From: Candidatus Blautia stercorigallinarum
Lineage (GTDB): Bacteria > Bacillota > Clostridia > Lachnospirales > Lachnospiraceae
Direction: 5' to 3'
Length of the DNA stretch: 64,000 nucleotides
Assembly (NCBI GenBank): GCA_019112785.1
Contig: DXIQ01000027.1
Coordinates: 47,947-111,946 of the forward strand
Shown here: in pieces, positions 17,473 through 27,226 of the stretch
How the letters are laid out: the number at the start of each line of letters is the position of its first letter
How positions within the stretch are numbered: position 1 is the first letter of the stretch
Program-made: the position numbers and the translations under genes
The notes under the pieces: model-generated
What the model saw: only the letters and a program-made list of their open reading frames with translations
Told to the model about the DNA's origin: nothing
The model's database searches: none

Positions 17473-19080
17473 TTAAAATAAATTTCTGATTTTTTTCACA
17501 ATTGCTTCTCCCACTTTCAGGCCATCCATAGCCGCAGAAGTGATCCCTCCCGCATAGCCGGCGCCTTCTCCGCAGGGATAGAATCCTTCAATATCGGACT
17601 GAAAATTATCGTCTCTTGAGATCCTCACCGGTGAGGAAGTACGGCTTTCTACTCCGGTGAGGACCATATCTTCTCTGTCAAAACCGGGAATGATCTTCCC
17701 GAAAGCCTGGATTCCCTCTATAAGAGTCTCATTGATCTGTTCAGGGAAAAGCTGTCTCAGATTTCCAAAGTTCCATTCTCCTTTGATGCAGGGATTTATC
17801 TGCCCCAGAGCAGCGGTCTCCCGATTCCTGCGAAAATCTCCGTAAAGCTGGAGAGGGATCTTGCCTTTTCCAAGGTCATAGGCTTTTTCTTCCAGTCTTC
17901 GCTGAAATTCTACCCCGGCCAGGGGTCCCTCTCCCTGAAAATCTTCCGGTGTTACCGTGACGATCAGAGCGCTGTTAGCGTTCCGGCTGTCTCTGTCGTG
18001 GTAACTCATACCGTTTACCGCCAGTCTCCCCGGTTCAGAGGAAGCATTGACTACATAGCCCCCGGGACACATACAAAAGCTGTAGATCCCCCGTCCGTTC
18101 TTTCCCCTGTGAGTCAGCTTGTATGAGGCAGCCCCCAGATTTCCCGGATCTTCCTTTCCGTACTGGTACTGATTGATCAAAGCCTGGGGATGTTCTGCCC
18201 TGAGACCTACCGCAAAAGACTTAGGCTCCATAGGAATCTTTTTTTCTTCCAGAAGTGCGAAGGTATCTCTGGCGCTGTGGCCTACAGCCAGGACCACAAA
18301 AGGCGAAAGGATCTTCTCCTGTCCGTTGACCACCACGCCCCGTATCTTACCCTCTTCTATCAGAAAATCTGTAACTTTGCTTCGGAAACGGACTTCTCCC
18401 TGATGTTCCTCAATATATCTGCGGATACTCTTTATGATCTCCACAAGTTTGTCTGTTCCCAGATGGGGCTTCTGGACATAAAGGATCTCTTCTGGAGCGC
18501 CTGCCCGGACAAAGATATTCAACACCTCGGTATTTCTCCCCTGGCTGTCTTTTACCAGAGTATTCAGTTTTCCGTCAGAAAAAGTTCCGGCCCCTCCTTC
18601 TCCGAACTGGACGTTGCTTTCTGTATCCAGCTTTCCCGTTTTCCAGAACCGGTTTACTTTTTCCATCCGCAGGTCTGCGTCATCTCCCCTTTCCAGAACA
18701 ATAGGCCGCAGACCTGCCCGGACCAGATAATAAGCGCAGAAAAGTCCTGCAGGTCCGCTTCCTATGATCACCGGACGGCAGGTCTCCAGATCTTTCTCTG
18801 TAACTCCATCGGGAAGACTCAGATAGGAAAACTTTTTTCTTGCAGTTAACATAACATTTTTATTGTTAACCTTTTTCAGCACTTTATTTTCTTTTCTTAC
18901 AGAAGCATCTATTGTGTATACAAAATACAGTTCTGGCTTTTTTCTGGCATCCAGAGACTGTTTTCGGATCTTCCAGGACTGAAGCTCCTGGGAAGAAATT
19001 TTCAGTGTCTTCATTATTTTTTTCTCCAGATCTTCTCTGGTATGGGTTACCGGCAGTTTTACCTGCTGCAAAGTCAGCAT
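17473..19080 (-). CDS. FAD-dependent dehydrogenase, COG2509 type
   Basis: A 535-residue flavoprotein. After an N-terminal domain of about 95 residues (the LPVTHTREDLEKKI region) a Rossmann FAD motif appears as PVIIGSGPAGLFCAYYL, and the C-terminal FAD motif ends in GFYPCGEGAGYAGGITSAAMDGL. These match a family of uncharacterised bacterial oxidoreductases; the substrate is unknown. I choose the ATG at 19080, behind GGAGAGGAGG, over upstream in-frame codons without a ribosome-binding site. It overlaps the preceding flavoprotein gene by 7 bases, so the two are co-translated. Confidence 0.88.
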   Translation of the reverse strand: MLTLQQVKLPVTHTREDLEKKIMKTLKISSQELQSWKIRKQSLDARKKPELYFVYTIDASVRKENKVLKKVNNKNVMLTARKKFSYLSLPDGVTEKDLETCRPVIIGSGPAGLFCAYYLVRAGLRPIVLERGDDADLRMEKVNRFWKTGKLDTESNVQFGEGGAGTFSDGKLNTLVKDSQGRNTEVLNIFVRAGAPEEILYVQKPHLGTDKLVEIIKSIRRYIEEHQGEVRFRSKVTDFLIEEGKIRGVVVNGQEKILSPFVVLAVGHSARDTFALLEEKKIPMEPKSFAVGLRAEHPQALINQYQYGKEDPGNLGAASYKLTHRGKNGRGIYSFCMCPGGYVVNASSEPGRLAVNGMSYHDRDSRNANSALIVTVTPEDFQGEGPLAGVEFQRRLEEKAYDLGKGKIPLQLYGDFRRNRETAALGQINPCIKGEWNFGNLRQLFPEQINETLIEGIQAFGKIIPGFDREDMVLTGVESRTSSPVRISRDDNFQSDIEGFYPCGEGAGYAGGITSAAMDGLKVGEAIVKKIRNLF

Positions 19081-20294
19081 GAAAATTCCTCCTCTCCTTT
19101 TTGAACACTGCCACTGGCTGCCCTTTTCCCGGCCACGGCTCCTGTGCTCCAGGCCCACTGCAGGTTATAGCCCCCGCAGATACCATCCGCGTCCAGGATC
19201 TCGCCGGCCAGATACAGTCCCGGCACCTTTCTGGATTCCATGGTTTTTGGATTGATTTCCTCCAAGGGCACTCCTCCGGAACATACCTGAGCCTGATCAC
19301 AGGATTTGCTTCCCGTGATCTCTACAGGAAATTCCTTTATCTTATGAGCCAGGCCGGAAATATCCGGTTTTCCCATCATCAGCACCTCCGCCAGTTTCTG
19401 AGGCAGCAGGCCGATCAGAAGCTGCTTTACAGATTTATAAGGGCACTGTTCCTGTCTGGATCTCAGGAATCCCTCCAGTCCCTTCTGGTCAAAATCCGGA
19501 AGGAAATCCAGAAGAAGGGTACCCTGCACCCCTTCCTCGATCAGCCGTACAGCTCTGCCGCTGACCTGGAACACAGGGATCCCGGAAACTCCGTAGTCTG
19601 TCAGCTGGATCTCTCCCTGTGCCTGGTCAAAGATCTGTCCCTGTGCCATCAGAGAAACTTTTCCCTCTGTCCGCACTCCTGCCCATTTGGAGAACCAGTT
19701 TCCTCTGCCTTTCAAAGGAACCAGCGCAGGCAGAGGAGGGATGATCTTATGCCCTAAAGCTTCCGCCAGTCCATAGCCGCTTCCGTCCGCTCCCTGTATG
19801 GAAGAAGCCCAGGAGCCGGCTGCCAGGATCACTTTGTCCGCCGGATAGCTCCAGGTTTCTGTAAGCACCTGAAAGCTTTGTCCGTCTTTGCGGATCTCTT
19901 TTACATGTTCCCTGCATTTGATCTTGACTTTCCGGTATCTGGCCTCCATCTCCAGCAATTCCTGGACACTGGAAGCCTGCATGCTAGCCGGATAAAGATA
20001 ACCCTCTCTGTTTTTCGTATAAACACCGATCTGAGAAAAAAAACGGATGGTATCCTGAAGAGAAAAGCCCTGGAGGATCTCCCAGGCCAGAATTCCCGAC
20101 AGACTGTGATAACAGGAGGGCTCCTGATGGATATTGGTCAGATTACATCTTCCGTTTCCTGTTGCCAGAAGCTTTCTTCCTGTTTTTTCATTGTGCTCCA
20201 GAAGAGTTACTTCGGCCCCTTCTCTGGCTGCCATAATAGCGGCCATCAGTCCCGAAGCGCCTCCTCCGATAATACAGATTTTTCTTTTTTCCAT
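19074..20294 (-). CDS. HI0933/YhiN-family flavoprotein
   Basis: 406 residues. The FAD-binding motif IIGGGASGLMAAIMAA starts at residue 7, followed by the family-specific GRKLLATGNGRCNLTN. The C-terminus carries GLYLAGEILDADGICGGYNLQWAWSTG, the second dinucleotide-site signature of the HI0933 (YhiN, sometimes called aminoacetone oxidase) family. The physiological reaction is not settled. It is followed with a 7-base overlap by another flavoprotein. Confidence 0.9.
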   Translation of the reverse strand: MEKRKICIIGGGASGLMAAIMAAREGAEVTLLEHNEKTGRKLLATGNGRCNLTNIHQEPSCYHSLSGILAWEILQGFSLQDTIRFFSQIGVYTKNREGYLYPASMQASSVQELLEMEARYRKVKIKCREHVKEIRKDGQSFQVLTETWSYPADKVILAAGSWASSIQGADGSGYGLAEALGHKIIPPLPALVPLKGRGNWFSKWAGVRTEGKVSLMAQGQIFDQAQGEIQLTDYGVSGIPVFQVSGRAVRLIEEGVQGTLLLDFLPDFDQKGLEGFLRSRQEQCPYKSVKQLLIGLLPQKLAEVLMMGKPDISGLAHKIKEFPVEITGSKSCDQAQVCSGGVPLEEINPKTMESRKVPGLYLAGEILDADGICGGYNLQWAWSTGAVAGKRAASGSVQKGEEEFSC

Positions 20295-20302
20295 ATGGGC
20301 TC

Positions 20303-21595
20303 CTATTCCTCCGGAAGGGTTACCAGTTTCTTATCCGCCAGCTTCTGAAGGGACATAAGGATTCCCAGCTTGGCATGATACCAGGTCAGTCCTCCCTGGA
20401 AATATACCGTATATGGCGGCTTGATAGGACCGTCCGCAGACAGTTCAATAGAAGAGCCGGAAACAAAAGCGCCGGCCGCCATGATCACGTCGCTGTCATA
20501 TCCGGGCATTGCCCAGGGTTCCGGTTCCACATAGCTGTCTACAGGAGCCGCCGCTTGGATCCCTTTACAGAATTCAATGACTCCTTCCGGAGTACCGAAG
20601 GTTACCGCCTGGATAATGTCGTGACGGTCTTCTTTGCTATCCGGTGTTACGGAGAATCCCAGTCTCTCATAAATGTTCGCTGCAAAAATAGCTCCTTTCA
20701 AAGCTCCGGCTGTTACAGAAGGCGCCAGGAAAAATCCCTGGAAAAAGGCAGAATTCACCCCTAAAGTAGCACCCACTTCTTTCCCAAGGCCGGGGCAGGT
20801 GAGACGATAGGCGGCGTTCTCCACATATTCTTCTTTTCCCGCAATATAGCCGCCGATAGGAGCCAGTCCGCCTCCCGGATTCTTGATCAGGGATCCCACT
20901 ACCAGATCCGCTCCTACGTCACTGGGTTCCAGCCTTTCCACAAATTCTCCGTAGCAGTTGTCTACCATACAGATCACATCCGGTTTGATCCCTTTAATAA
21001 AAGAGATCAGCTCGCCGATCTGTTCCACAGAAAAAGTTGGCCGGGTCAGATATCCCTTGGATCTCTGGATCTCTACCAGCCTTGTTTTTTCATTAATGGC
21101 TGCCCGGATCCCTTCATAATCAAAGGTTCCGTCTTCCAACAGTTCCACCTGACGGTAAGTTACCCCGTACTCTGCAAGGGAACCTTTAGAAGGCCGGATA
21201 CCGATCACTTCTTCCAGAGTGTCATAAGGTTTTCCCACCGGAGAGAGCAGCTCGTCCCCGGGGCGGAGATTTCCGGCCAGAGCCACTGCCAGAGCATGGG
21301 TGCCGCAGGCTAAAAGAGGCCGTACAAGGGCAGATTCTGTATGAAAGGTATCTGCGTATACAGCTTCCAGCGTATCCCTTCCCAGATCATTATAACCATA
21401 TCCGGTAGAAGGATACAGACAGGCCTCGCTGACTTTATTTTTCTGCATGGCATGAAGAACCTTCAGCTGGTTATACTCTGCGTTTTTATCAATCTCCTCA
21501 AAACGGCTTTTCAGTTCTTCTTCAATTTTATTTCCATAGGCCAGTACCTGAGGGCTGATCCCCAGTTCCCGGTACATTGTTTCCATATCACCCAT
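20303..21595 (-). CDS. Methionine gamma-lyase family PLP protein (YnbB-like)
   Basis: A fold-type I PLP enzyme of 430 residues. The PLP lysine is probably in VGSLIKNPGGGLAPIGGYIAG, with the conserved upstream VDNCYGEFVE. The family is often annotated as aluminium-resistance protein or methionine gamma-lyase, but its reaction is not well established. It lies directly after miaA (no spacing), the same miaA-ynbB neighbourhood as in Bacillus, where it sits close to glnR/glnA; no gln genes are seen here. Confidence 0.87.
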   Translation of the reverse strand: MGDMETMYRELGISPQVLAYGNKIEEELKSRFEEIDKNAEYNQLKVLHAMQKNKVSEACLYPSTGYGYNDLGRDTLEAVYADTFHTESALVRPLLACGTHALAVALAGNLRPGDELLSPVGKPYDTLEEVIGIRPSKGSLAEYGVTYRQVELLEDGTFDYEGIRAAINEKTRLVEIQRSKGYLTRPTFSVEQIGELISFIKGIKPDVICMVDNCYGEFVERLEPSDVGADLVVGSLIKNPGGGLAPIGGYIAGKEEYVENAAYRLTCPGLGKEVGATLGVNSAFFQGFFLAPSVTAGALKGAIFAANIYERLGFSVTPDSKEDRHDIIQAVTFGTPEGVIEFCKGIQAAAPVDSYVEPEPWAMPGYDSDVIMAAGAFVSGSSIELSADGPIKPPYTVYFQGGLTWYHAKLGILMSLQKLADKKLVTLPEE

Positions 21596-22549
21596 TTACA
21601 GAATTCCTCTTTTCTTACAGTTTTCCAATATATATTCTAAAATTCTCTTATCATCGTATTCAAAATCCGGCTTGTTTACCCAGATCACGTCTTTTTCTCT
21701 GCGGAACCAGGTAAGCTGCCGCTTGGCAAAATGCCGGGTATCTCTTTTCAGGATATAAACCGCTTCTTCTAAGGTGCATTCTCCTTCCAGGTAAGCCAGG
21801 ATTTCTTTATATCCCAGTCCCTGCATAGAGACCATATCTCTGGTATAGCCCATCTGGGCCAGACGATGGACCTCCTCAACAAGACCTTTCTCCAGCATCT
21901 GGTCCACCCGGCGGTCGATCCTCTCATAGAGTCTGTCCCGGCGGTCATTTAAAACAAAATATGCGGTATTATAAGGAGAAAGTTTTTCTCCCTCCCTTTC
22001 GTTGTGAAGAGAAATCTTCTCTCCTGTCAGTTCATAGTATTCCAGCGCCCGGATCACACGTTTTATATTATTGGGATGGATCTTTTGGGCAGATTCCGGA
22101 TCTTTCTGTTCCAGAAGCTGATGAAGGTATGCTCCTCCCTTTTCTTCTGCCATCTTTTCCAGTTCCGCCCTTACAGAAGATTTCTCCGTATCCTGGGAAA
22201 AGTCAATATCCTTGACTACTGCCTGGATATAAAACCCGGTTCCTCCCGTAAGGATAGGGATCTTTCCTTTCGAATAGATCTTTTCCATAGCCTCCTTGGC
22301 CATTTCCTGGAAACGTACCACATGAAATTCTTCACTGGGTTCCAGAACATCGATGAGATAATGAGGAACTCCCTCCATCTCTTCCTCTGTGATCTTAGCA
22401 GAACCGATATCCATATGCTTATATACCTGCATGGAATCCGCTGAGATGATCTCTGCGTCTGCCGCTTTTGCCAGAGCAATAGAAAGACTGGTCTTTCCCA
22501 CTGCTGTAGGGCCTGTCAGTACGATCAAAGGCTTTTTCAAAAAAATCAC
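21596..22549 (-). CDS. miaA: tRNA dimethylallyltransferase
   Basis: Adds a dimethylallyl group to N6 of A37 in tRNAs reading UNN codons. The 317-residue protein has the P-loop LTGPTAVGKTSLSIALA, the DSMQVYKHMDIGSAK motif and the DIDF/TGGTGFYIQA segments. The first possible start is a GTG at 22549 directly behind the mutL stop; a TTG three codons later, six bases after AGGTGAT, is an alternative. The product acts before MiaB, encoded upstream in the same operon, which methylthiolates the same base. Confidence 0.95.
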   Translation of the reverse strand: MIFLKKPLIVLTGPTAVGKTSLSIALAKAADAEIISADSMQVYKHMDIGSAKITEEEMEGVPHYLIDVLEPSEEFHVVRFQEMAKEAMEKIYSKGKIPILTGGTGFYIQAVVKDIDFSQDTEKSSVRAELEKMAEEKGGAYLHQLLEQKDPESAQKIHPNNIKRVIRALEYYELTGEKISLHNEREGEKLSPYNTAYFVLNDRRDRLYERIDRRVDQMLEKGLVEEVHRLAQMGYTRDMVSMQGLGYKEILAYLEGECTLEEAVYILKRDTRHFAKRQLTWFRREKDVIWVNKPDFEYDDKRILEYILENCKKRGIL

Positions 22550-24535
22550 CTACACAATTCTTTTAAATTTCTTTTCCAGCTCATATTTGGTCATGGATAT
22601 GATCGTAGGTCTTCCGTGAGGACAATTATAAGGATTCTCCAGCCCCAGCAGCTCGTCAATGAGCTGGTCTGCCTCTTCAAAAGAAAGAGTATTATTTCCC
22701 TTTACCGCCGCTTTGCAGGCCGCTGTAGCGATCCTTCCTGCGATGATATCCAAAGGCTGCCTGGAATTTTCATTTTCCAGGCTGTCCAGGATTTCCACGA
22801 AAAGATCCTGGACAGAGATCCCATATATATTTGCGGGAACTCCATGTATGCTGTATTCTCTGCCTCCAAATTCGGAAATCTCAAATCCGAATCGCCTAAA
22901 TACCTCCATATGAGTTTTTAAAAGCATATCTTCCTGAAGGTTCAGAGAGATTACCTGGGGAGGAGACACCATCTGGGTAGTCACTTCCCGGGTTTCAAAT
23001 TCTTTCATAAACCGCTCATAGAGAACTTTTTCATGGGCGGCGTGCTGATCGATAATATAGAATTTATTATCATATTCCACCAGCCAGTAAGTCTCAAAAA
23101 GCTGCCCGATGATCCGGTGGCGGGCTCTGGCCTTCTTAGAAAGCAGACGGTCATCAAAAAGTTCCATCTGCTGAGGCTGCAAAGGAGCCGCCTCCGGTTT
23201 CCTCTCTTCTTTTGCCGGAGAAACCGGAATGTTCTCTTTGGCGGATATTTTCTGTTCTTCTTTTTCTGTTTCCTGTTCCTTATGGATTTCCGGTGGAGAA
23301 ACTTCAGATGCCGGCAGATGTACAGAAGCCAGATGGATCCCTACAGGGGAACCGGCCTCTTCTTTCTTTGCCGGCTCCTCTTTTCCATATACAGGTCTTT
23401 CCTCCTGGATCTGTTCCGGAACCGTTTTTTTGCGAAAACCGGTTTCAAAAGGTTCCGGGGCCAAAATCCGCTCTCGTTTTTTCTTCTCTTCTTTTCTCTC
23501 TTCCCTTTTCTCTTCCTGGCTTTCCAGTTCTACCTGTGGGATCATCTCTCTGCCGGAGAGAGTCTGTGTGATCATATCATAGGTGGCATTGTACACAGCC
23601 CCCTGATTCTGGAACCGGACTTCCATTTTAGTGGGATGGACATTTACGTCGATCTCATCCCCGGAAATAGTATACTGGAGGCAGACAAAGGGGTACTTAT
23701 GCTGCATCATATAGGGCTTATAGGCTTCCTCGATGGCCTTCATCAGGATCTTGCTCTTTACATACCGGCCGTTGATATAATAATTTTCAAAATTCCGGTT
23801 TCCTCTGGAGACCACCGGTTTTCCAATAAAGCCTTCGATCAGGATCCCCGGCCGTTCAAACCGGACCTCCAGCAGTTCTCTGGTAATATCTCTGCCGTAA
23901 ATCCCGTAGATCACATCTCTCAGATTGGATTTTCCGGAACTGTGGAGCCGCATCTGCCCGTTTACCATGTATTTGAAAGAAATATCCTGATGGGACAGGG
24001 CCAGCTGTTCCATGTAAGCGCTGACGTACCCGGCTTCTGTCATGGCAGTTTTTAAAAATTTTGCCCTGGCGGGGGTGTTAAAGAACAGATTCCGCACCAG
24101 CATGGTAGTGCCGTTTGGAGCACCGATCTCTTCCAGAGATTTTTCCCTGCCCCCCTCTATCACATACCGGACGCCGATCATATCTTCCGGCGTCTTGGTG
24201 ATCACTTCCATCTGGGAGACCGCAGAAATACTGGACAAAGCCTCCCCCCTAAATCCCAGAGAGGAAATCTGCAGCAGATCCTCCACCTTCTGGATCTTGC
24301 TGGTGGCATGGCGGAGAAAAGCCAGCCGAACCTGATCCTTGGGAATGCCGTTTCCATTGTCCGTCACCCGGATAAAGGAAATGCCTCCTTCTTTGATCTC
24401 CACGGTTATCGCCGTAGCTCCGGCGTCAATGGCGTTCTCCACCAGCTCCTTTACCACAGAAGCCGGCCGCTCCACCACCTCGCCGGCCGCTATTTTATCT
24501 ATTGTGTTCTGGTCTAATACCGCAATCTCTCTCAC
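22550..24535 (-). CDS. mutL: DNA mismatch repair endonuclease MutL
   Basis: 661 residues. The N-terminal GHKL ATPase carries ELVENAIDAGA, DNGNGI and GFRGEAL. A charged linker (about 330-460) leads to the C-terminal dimerisation domain with the endonuclease motif DQHAAHEKVLYE (near residue 495) and the CPHGRPT zinc-site motif near the end. It is therefore the nicking type of MutL, as expected for a bacterium without MutH. It starts with GTG behind GGTGAT and follows mutS by 6 bases. Confidence 0.96.
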   Translation of the reverse strand: MREIAVLDQNTIDKIAAGEVVERPASVVKELVENAIDAGATAITVEIKEGGISFIRVTDNGNGIPKDQVRLAFLRHATSKIQKVEDLLQISSLGFRGEALSSISAVSQMEVITKTPEDMIGVRYVIEGGREKSLEEIGAPNGTTMLVRNLFFNTPARAKFLKTAMTEAGYVSAYMEQLALSHQDISFKYMVNGQMRLHSSGKSNLRDVIYGIYGRDITRELLEVRFERPGILIEGFIGKPVVSRGNRNFENYYINGRYVKSKILMKAIEEAYKPYMMQHKYPFVCLQYTISGDEIDVNVHPTKMEVRFQNQGAVYNATYDMITQTLSGREMIPQVELESQEEKREERKEEKKKRERILAPEPFETGFRKKTVPEQIQEERPVYGKEEPAKKEEAGSPVGIHLASVHLPASEVSPPEIHKEQETEKEEQKISAKENIPVSPAKEERKPEAAPLQPQQMELFDDRLLSKKARARHRIIGQLFETYWLVEYDNKFYIIDQHAAHEKVLYERFMKEFETREVTTQMVSPPQVISLNLQEDMLLKTHMEVFRRFGFEISEFGGREYSIHGVPANIYGISVQDLFVEILDSLENENSRQPLDIIAGRIATAACKAAVKGNNTLSFEEADQLIDELLGLENPYNCPHGRPTIISMTKYELEKKFKRIV

Positions 24536-24541
24536 TGTTTA

Positions 24542-27217
24542 TCACCATCTGTTTTTCAGCTTATTCTGAAGCCGGTACAGCACATTCAGGGCGTCCACCG
24601 GCCGCAGTTCATCTATCTTGATCGATTTCAGTTCTTCTAATACGTCATCATCTTTTACTGTATCAAAAAGGGAAATCTGTTCCATATCCACCTCATCATA
24701 GTGGACCGGCTGTTTTGCTTTTGACTTCTTTCCCTCAGAGGCAATGTCCTTCACCGTGGAAGTAATATCCGCGCTGACCAGTTCCTCTACCAGCTCCTTG
24801 GCCCGGTTAATGACAGAATCGGGAACTCCCGCCAGCTTTGCCACCTGGATACCGTAACTCTTATCGGCGCCCCCTTTGACGATCTTACGCAGGAACACGA
24901 TATCATCTCCCCGTTCCTTTACAGCAATACAGTAATTGTTCACTCCGGGAAGTTTTCCTTCCAGCTCTGTCAGCTCATGGTAATGAGTAGCAAAAAGGGT
25001 TTTTGCCCCTAAAAGCTTTGGATTGCTGATATGCTCGATCACTGCCCAGGCAATAGCCAGGCCGTCAAAGGTACTGGTGCCCCTGCCGATCTCATCCAGG
25101 ATCAGCAGACTTTTGGCAGTGGCATTCCGGAGGATATTGGCCACCTCTGTCATCTCTACCATAAAGGTACTCTGGCCGCTGGCCAGGTCATCGGAGGCCC
25201 CTACCCTGGTAAAGATCCGGTCCACTATGCCGATATTTGCCTTGCTGGCCGGCACAAAAGAACCGATCTGGGCCATAAGGACGATCAGGGCCGTCTGCCG
25301 CATATAGGTGGATTTTCCCGCCATATTGGGGCCGGTGATCACAGAGATACGGTTCTTCCCGTTGTCCAGATAAGTATCATTGGGAATGAACATATCATTG
25401 GTGATCATCTTCTCTACCACCGGATGACGGCCGTCTTTGATATCTATGATCCCTCGGGTATTGATCTTTGGCCGCACATACTGATTTCTGGAAGCCACCA
25501 GGGCCATGGACAGATAAGCGTCCAGTTTTGCGATGGCTCTGGCAGTTTTCTGAATACGCTCCACCTCTCCTGCGATCATATTCCTGATCTCTGCAAACCG
25601 GTCATATTCCAGGGCGTAGAGCTTATCTTCCGCGCCCAGTATCATATCCTCCAGTTCCTTTAACCGTGGAGTGATATACCGTTCTGCATTGGTCAGAGTC
25701 TGTTTTCGGGTATAATAATCCGGGACCATATCTTTAAAAGAATTGGTAACCTCCAGATAGTAGCCGAAAACCTTATTATATTTAATCTTCAGGTTCTTTA
25801 TACCGGTTTTTTCTTTTTCTTCTGCTTCCAGCTCTGCAAGCCAGGTCTTTCCCTTTGTCTTGGCCTGTCGGTAATCATCGATCTGCTGATCATAGCCGTC
25901 TTTGATGATGCCGCCTTCTTTCATGGCCAGAGGAGGATCCTCCACAATAGCCTTATCCAGCACCTGATACAGATCCTGAAGTTCGTCCATATCCTCATAG
26001 ACCTTTTTCAGTTCCTCACTCTGGAACTGTCCTAAAAGCCTGCGGATATGGGGGATCATTCCTATAGAAGTCTTGAATGCGATAAGGTCTCTGGGATTGG
26101 CTGACTGATAGCTGACCCGGCTGATCAGCCGTTCCAGGTCGTAAACCGGTCCCAGATACTCCCGGATCTCTTCTCTGTCCATTTCCTGGCGATTGATCTC
26201 CTCCACCGCGTCCAGTCTCTCATTGATAGCCTCCTCTTCGATAAGGGGCTGCTCGATAAAGGAGCGGAGCATTCTGGCACCCATAGCTGTTTTCGTCTTA
26301 TCCAGCACCCAGAGCAGCGATCCTCTCTTTTCTTTCTCCCGCATAGTCTCTGTCAGCTCCAGATTTCTTCTGGTAGAGCTGTCGATAAGCATATATTTAT
26401 CAGTAATATAGGGAGTGATCTTCCTCATGTGATCCAGAGAATTTTTCTGTGTCTCCAGAAGATAGGTAAGGAGAGCCCCTGCCGCTATGGTAGCGCAGTC
26501 ATAGTCCTTCAGTCCAAGCCCTTCCAAGGTCCCTACATGGAAGTGGTCTTTTAAAGTTCTCTGGCACAGGTCATCATCAAAATACCAGTTGTCAAGAGCT
26601 GAAACCGACAGATGAAGACGGTTCCGCAGTTCTTCCAGATCTACGCCGCTCATACAGAAGGCCTCGTTGCAGATCAGCTCCGCCGGAGAAAACTTATAGA
26701 TCTCATCCAGAAGGTTCCGGAGTTTTTCTACCTCTGTAACCATAAAAGCACCGGTGGTCACATCCGCAAAAGCGATTCCGAACCGGTTGGAGATATAGGC
26801 CACAGACATGATATAATTGTTTTTCGTCTCGTCAAGAGCCTGGGTATAAAGGTTGGTCCCCGGCGTCACCACCCGGATCACTTCCCGCTTTACGATACCT
26901 TTGGCTTTTTTCGGATCTTCCATCTGTTCGCAGATGGCCACCTTATATCCTTTCTCTACCAGACGGTTGATATAATTGTCCGCAGCATGAAAGGGGACGC
27001 CGCACATGGGCGCCCTCTCGGCTAAACCACAGTCCTTTCCCGTCAGGGTCAGCTCCAGTTCCTTTGACACAGTTTCCGCATCTCCAAAGAACATCTCATA
27101 AAAATCTCCCAGACGGTAAAATAAAATACAGTCCTCATATTCTTCTTTTGTTTTTATATAGTGCTGCATCATAGGAGAAACCACTGACACATCCACATCT
27201 TTTATCGAAATTCCCAT
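24542..27217 (-). CDS. mutS: DNA mismatch recognition protein MutS
   Basis: 891 residues. The mismatch-contacting Phe lies in RLGDFYEMFF near residue 40, Walker-A is GPNMAGKST near residue 629, followed by LDEIGRGTSTFDGLAIAWA and the TLFATHYHEL switch. A C-terminal helical tail with EQISLF (a likely beta-clamp-binding motif) is present. It sits between miaB and mutL. The ribosome-binding site is weak and the gap to miaB is only 9 bases, suggesting coupling. Confidence 0.96.
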   Translation of the reverse strand: MGISIKDVDVSVVSPMMQHYIKTKEEYEDCILFYRLGDFYEMFFGDAETVSKELELTLTGKDCGLAERAPMCGVPFHAADNYINRLVEKGYKVAICEQMEDPKKAKGIVKREVIRVVTPGTNLYTQALDETKNNYIMSVAYISNRFGIAFADVTTGAFMVTEVEKLRNLLDEIYKFSPAELICNEAFCMSGVDLEELRNRLHLSVSALDNWYFDDDLCQRTLKDHFHVGTLEGLGLKDYDCATIAAGALLTYLLETQKNSLDHMRKITPYITDKYMLIDSSTRRNLELTETMREKEKRGSLLWVLDKTKTAMGARMLRSFIEQPLIEEEAINERLDAVEEINRQEMDREEIREYLGPVYDLERLISRVSYQSANPRDLIAFKTSIGMIPHIRRLLGQFQSEELKKVYEDMDELQDLYQVLDKAIVEDPPLAMKEGGIIKDGYDQQIDDYRQAKTKGKTWLAELEAEEKEKTGIKNLKIKYNKVFGYYLEVTNSFKDMVPDYYTRKQTLTNAERYITPRLKELEDMILGAEDKLYALEYDRFAEIRNMIAGEVERIQKTARAIAKLDAYLSMALVASRNQYVRPKINTRGIIDIKDGRHPVVEKMITNDMFIPNDTYLDNGKNRISVITGPNMAGKSTYMRQTALIVLMAQIGSFVPASKANIGIVDRIFTRVGASDDLASGQSTFMVEMTEVANILRNATAKSLLILDEIGRGTSTFDGLAIAWAVIEHISNPKLLGAKTLFATHYHELTELEGKLPGVNNYCIAVKERGDDIVFLRKIVKGGADKSYGIQVAKLAGVPDSVINRAKELVEELVSADITSTVKDIASEGKKSKAKQPVHYDEVDMEQISLFDTVKDDDVLEELKSIKIDELRPVDALNVLYRLQNKLKNRW

Positions 27218-27226
27218 TCTGTCTCT

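Noticed and set aside
20303..21595. Firm assignment as methionine gamma-lyase
   Set aside because: The family name is inherited; sequence shows a fold-type I PLP enzyme but not its substrate.
23033..24055. 340-codon plus-strand open frame opposite mutL
   Set aside because: It is antisense to the conserved mutL gene, has no ribosome-binding site and its composition follows the reverse complement of the charged mutL linker.
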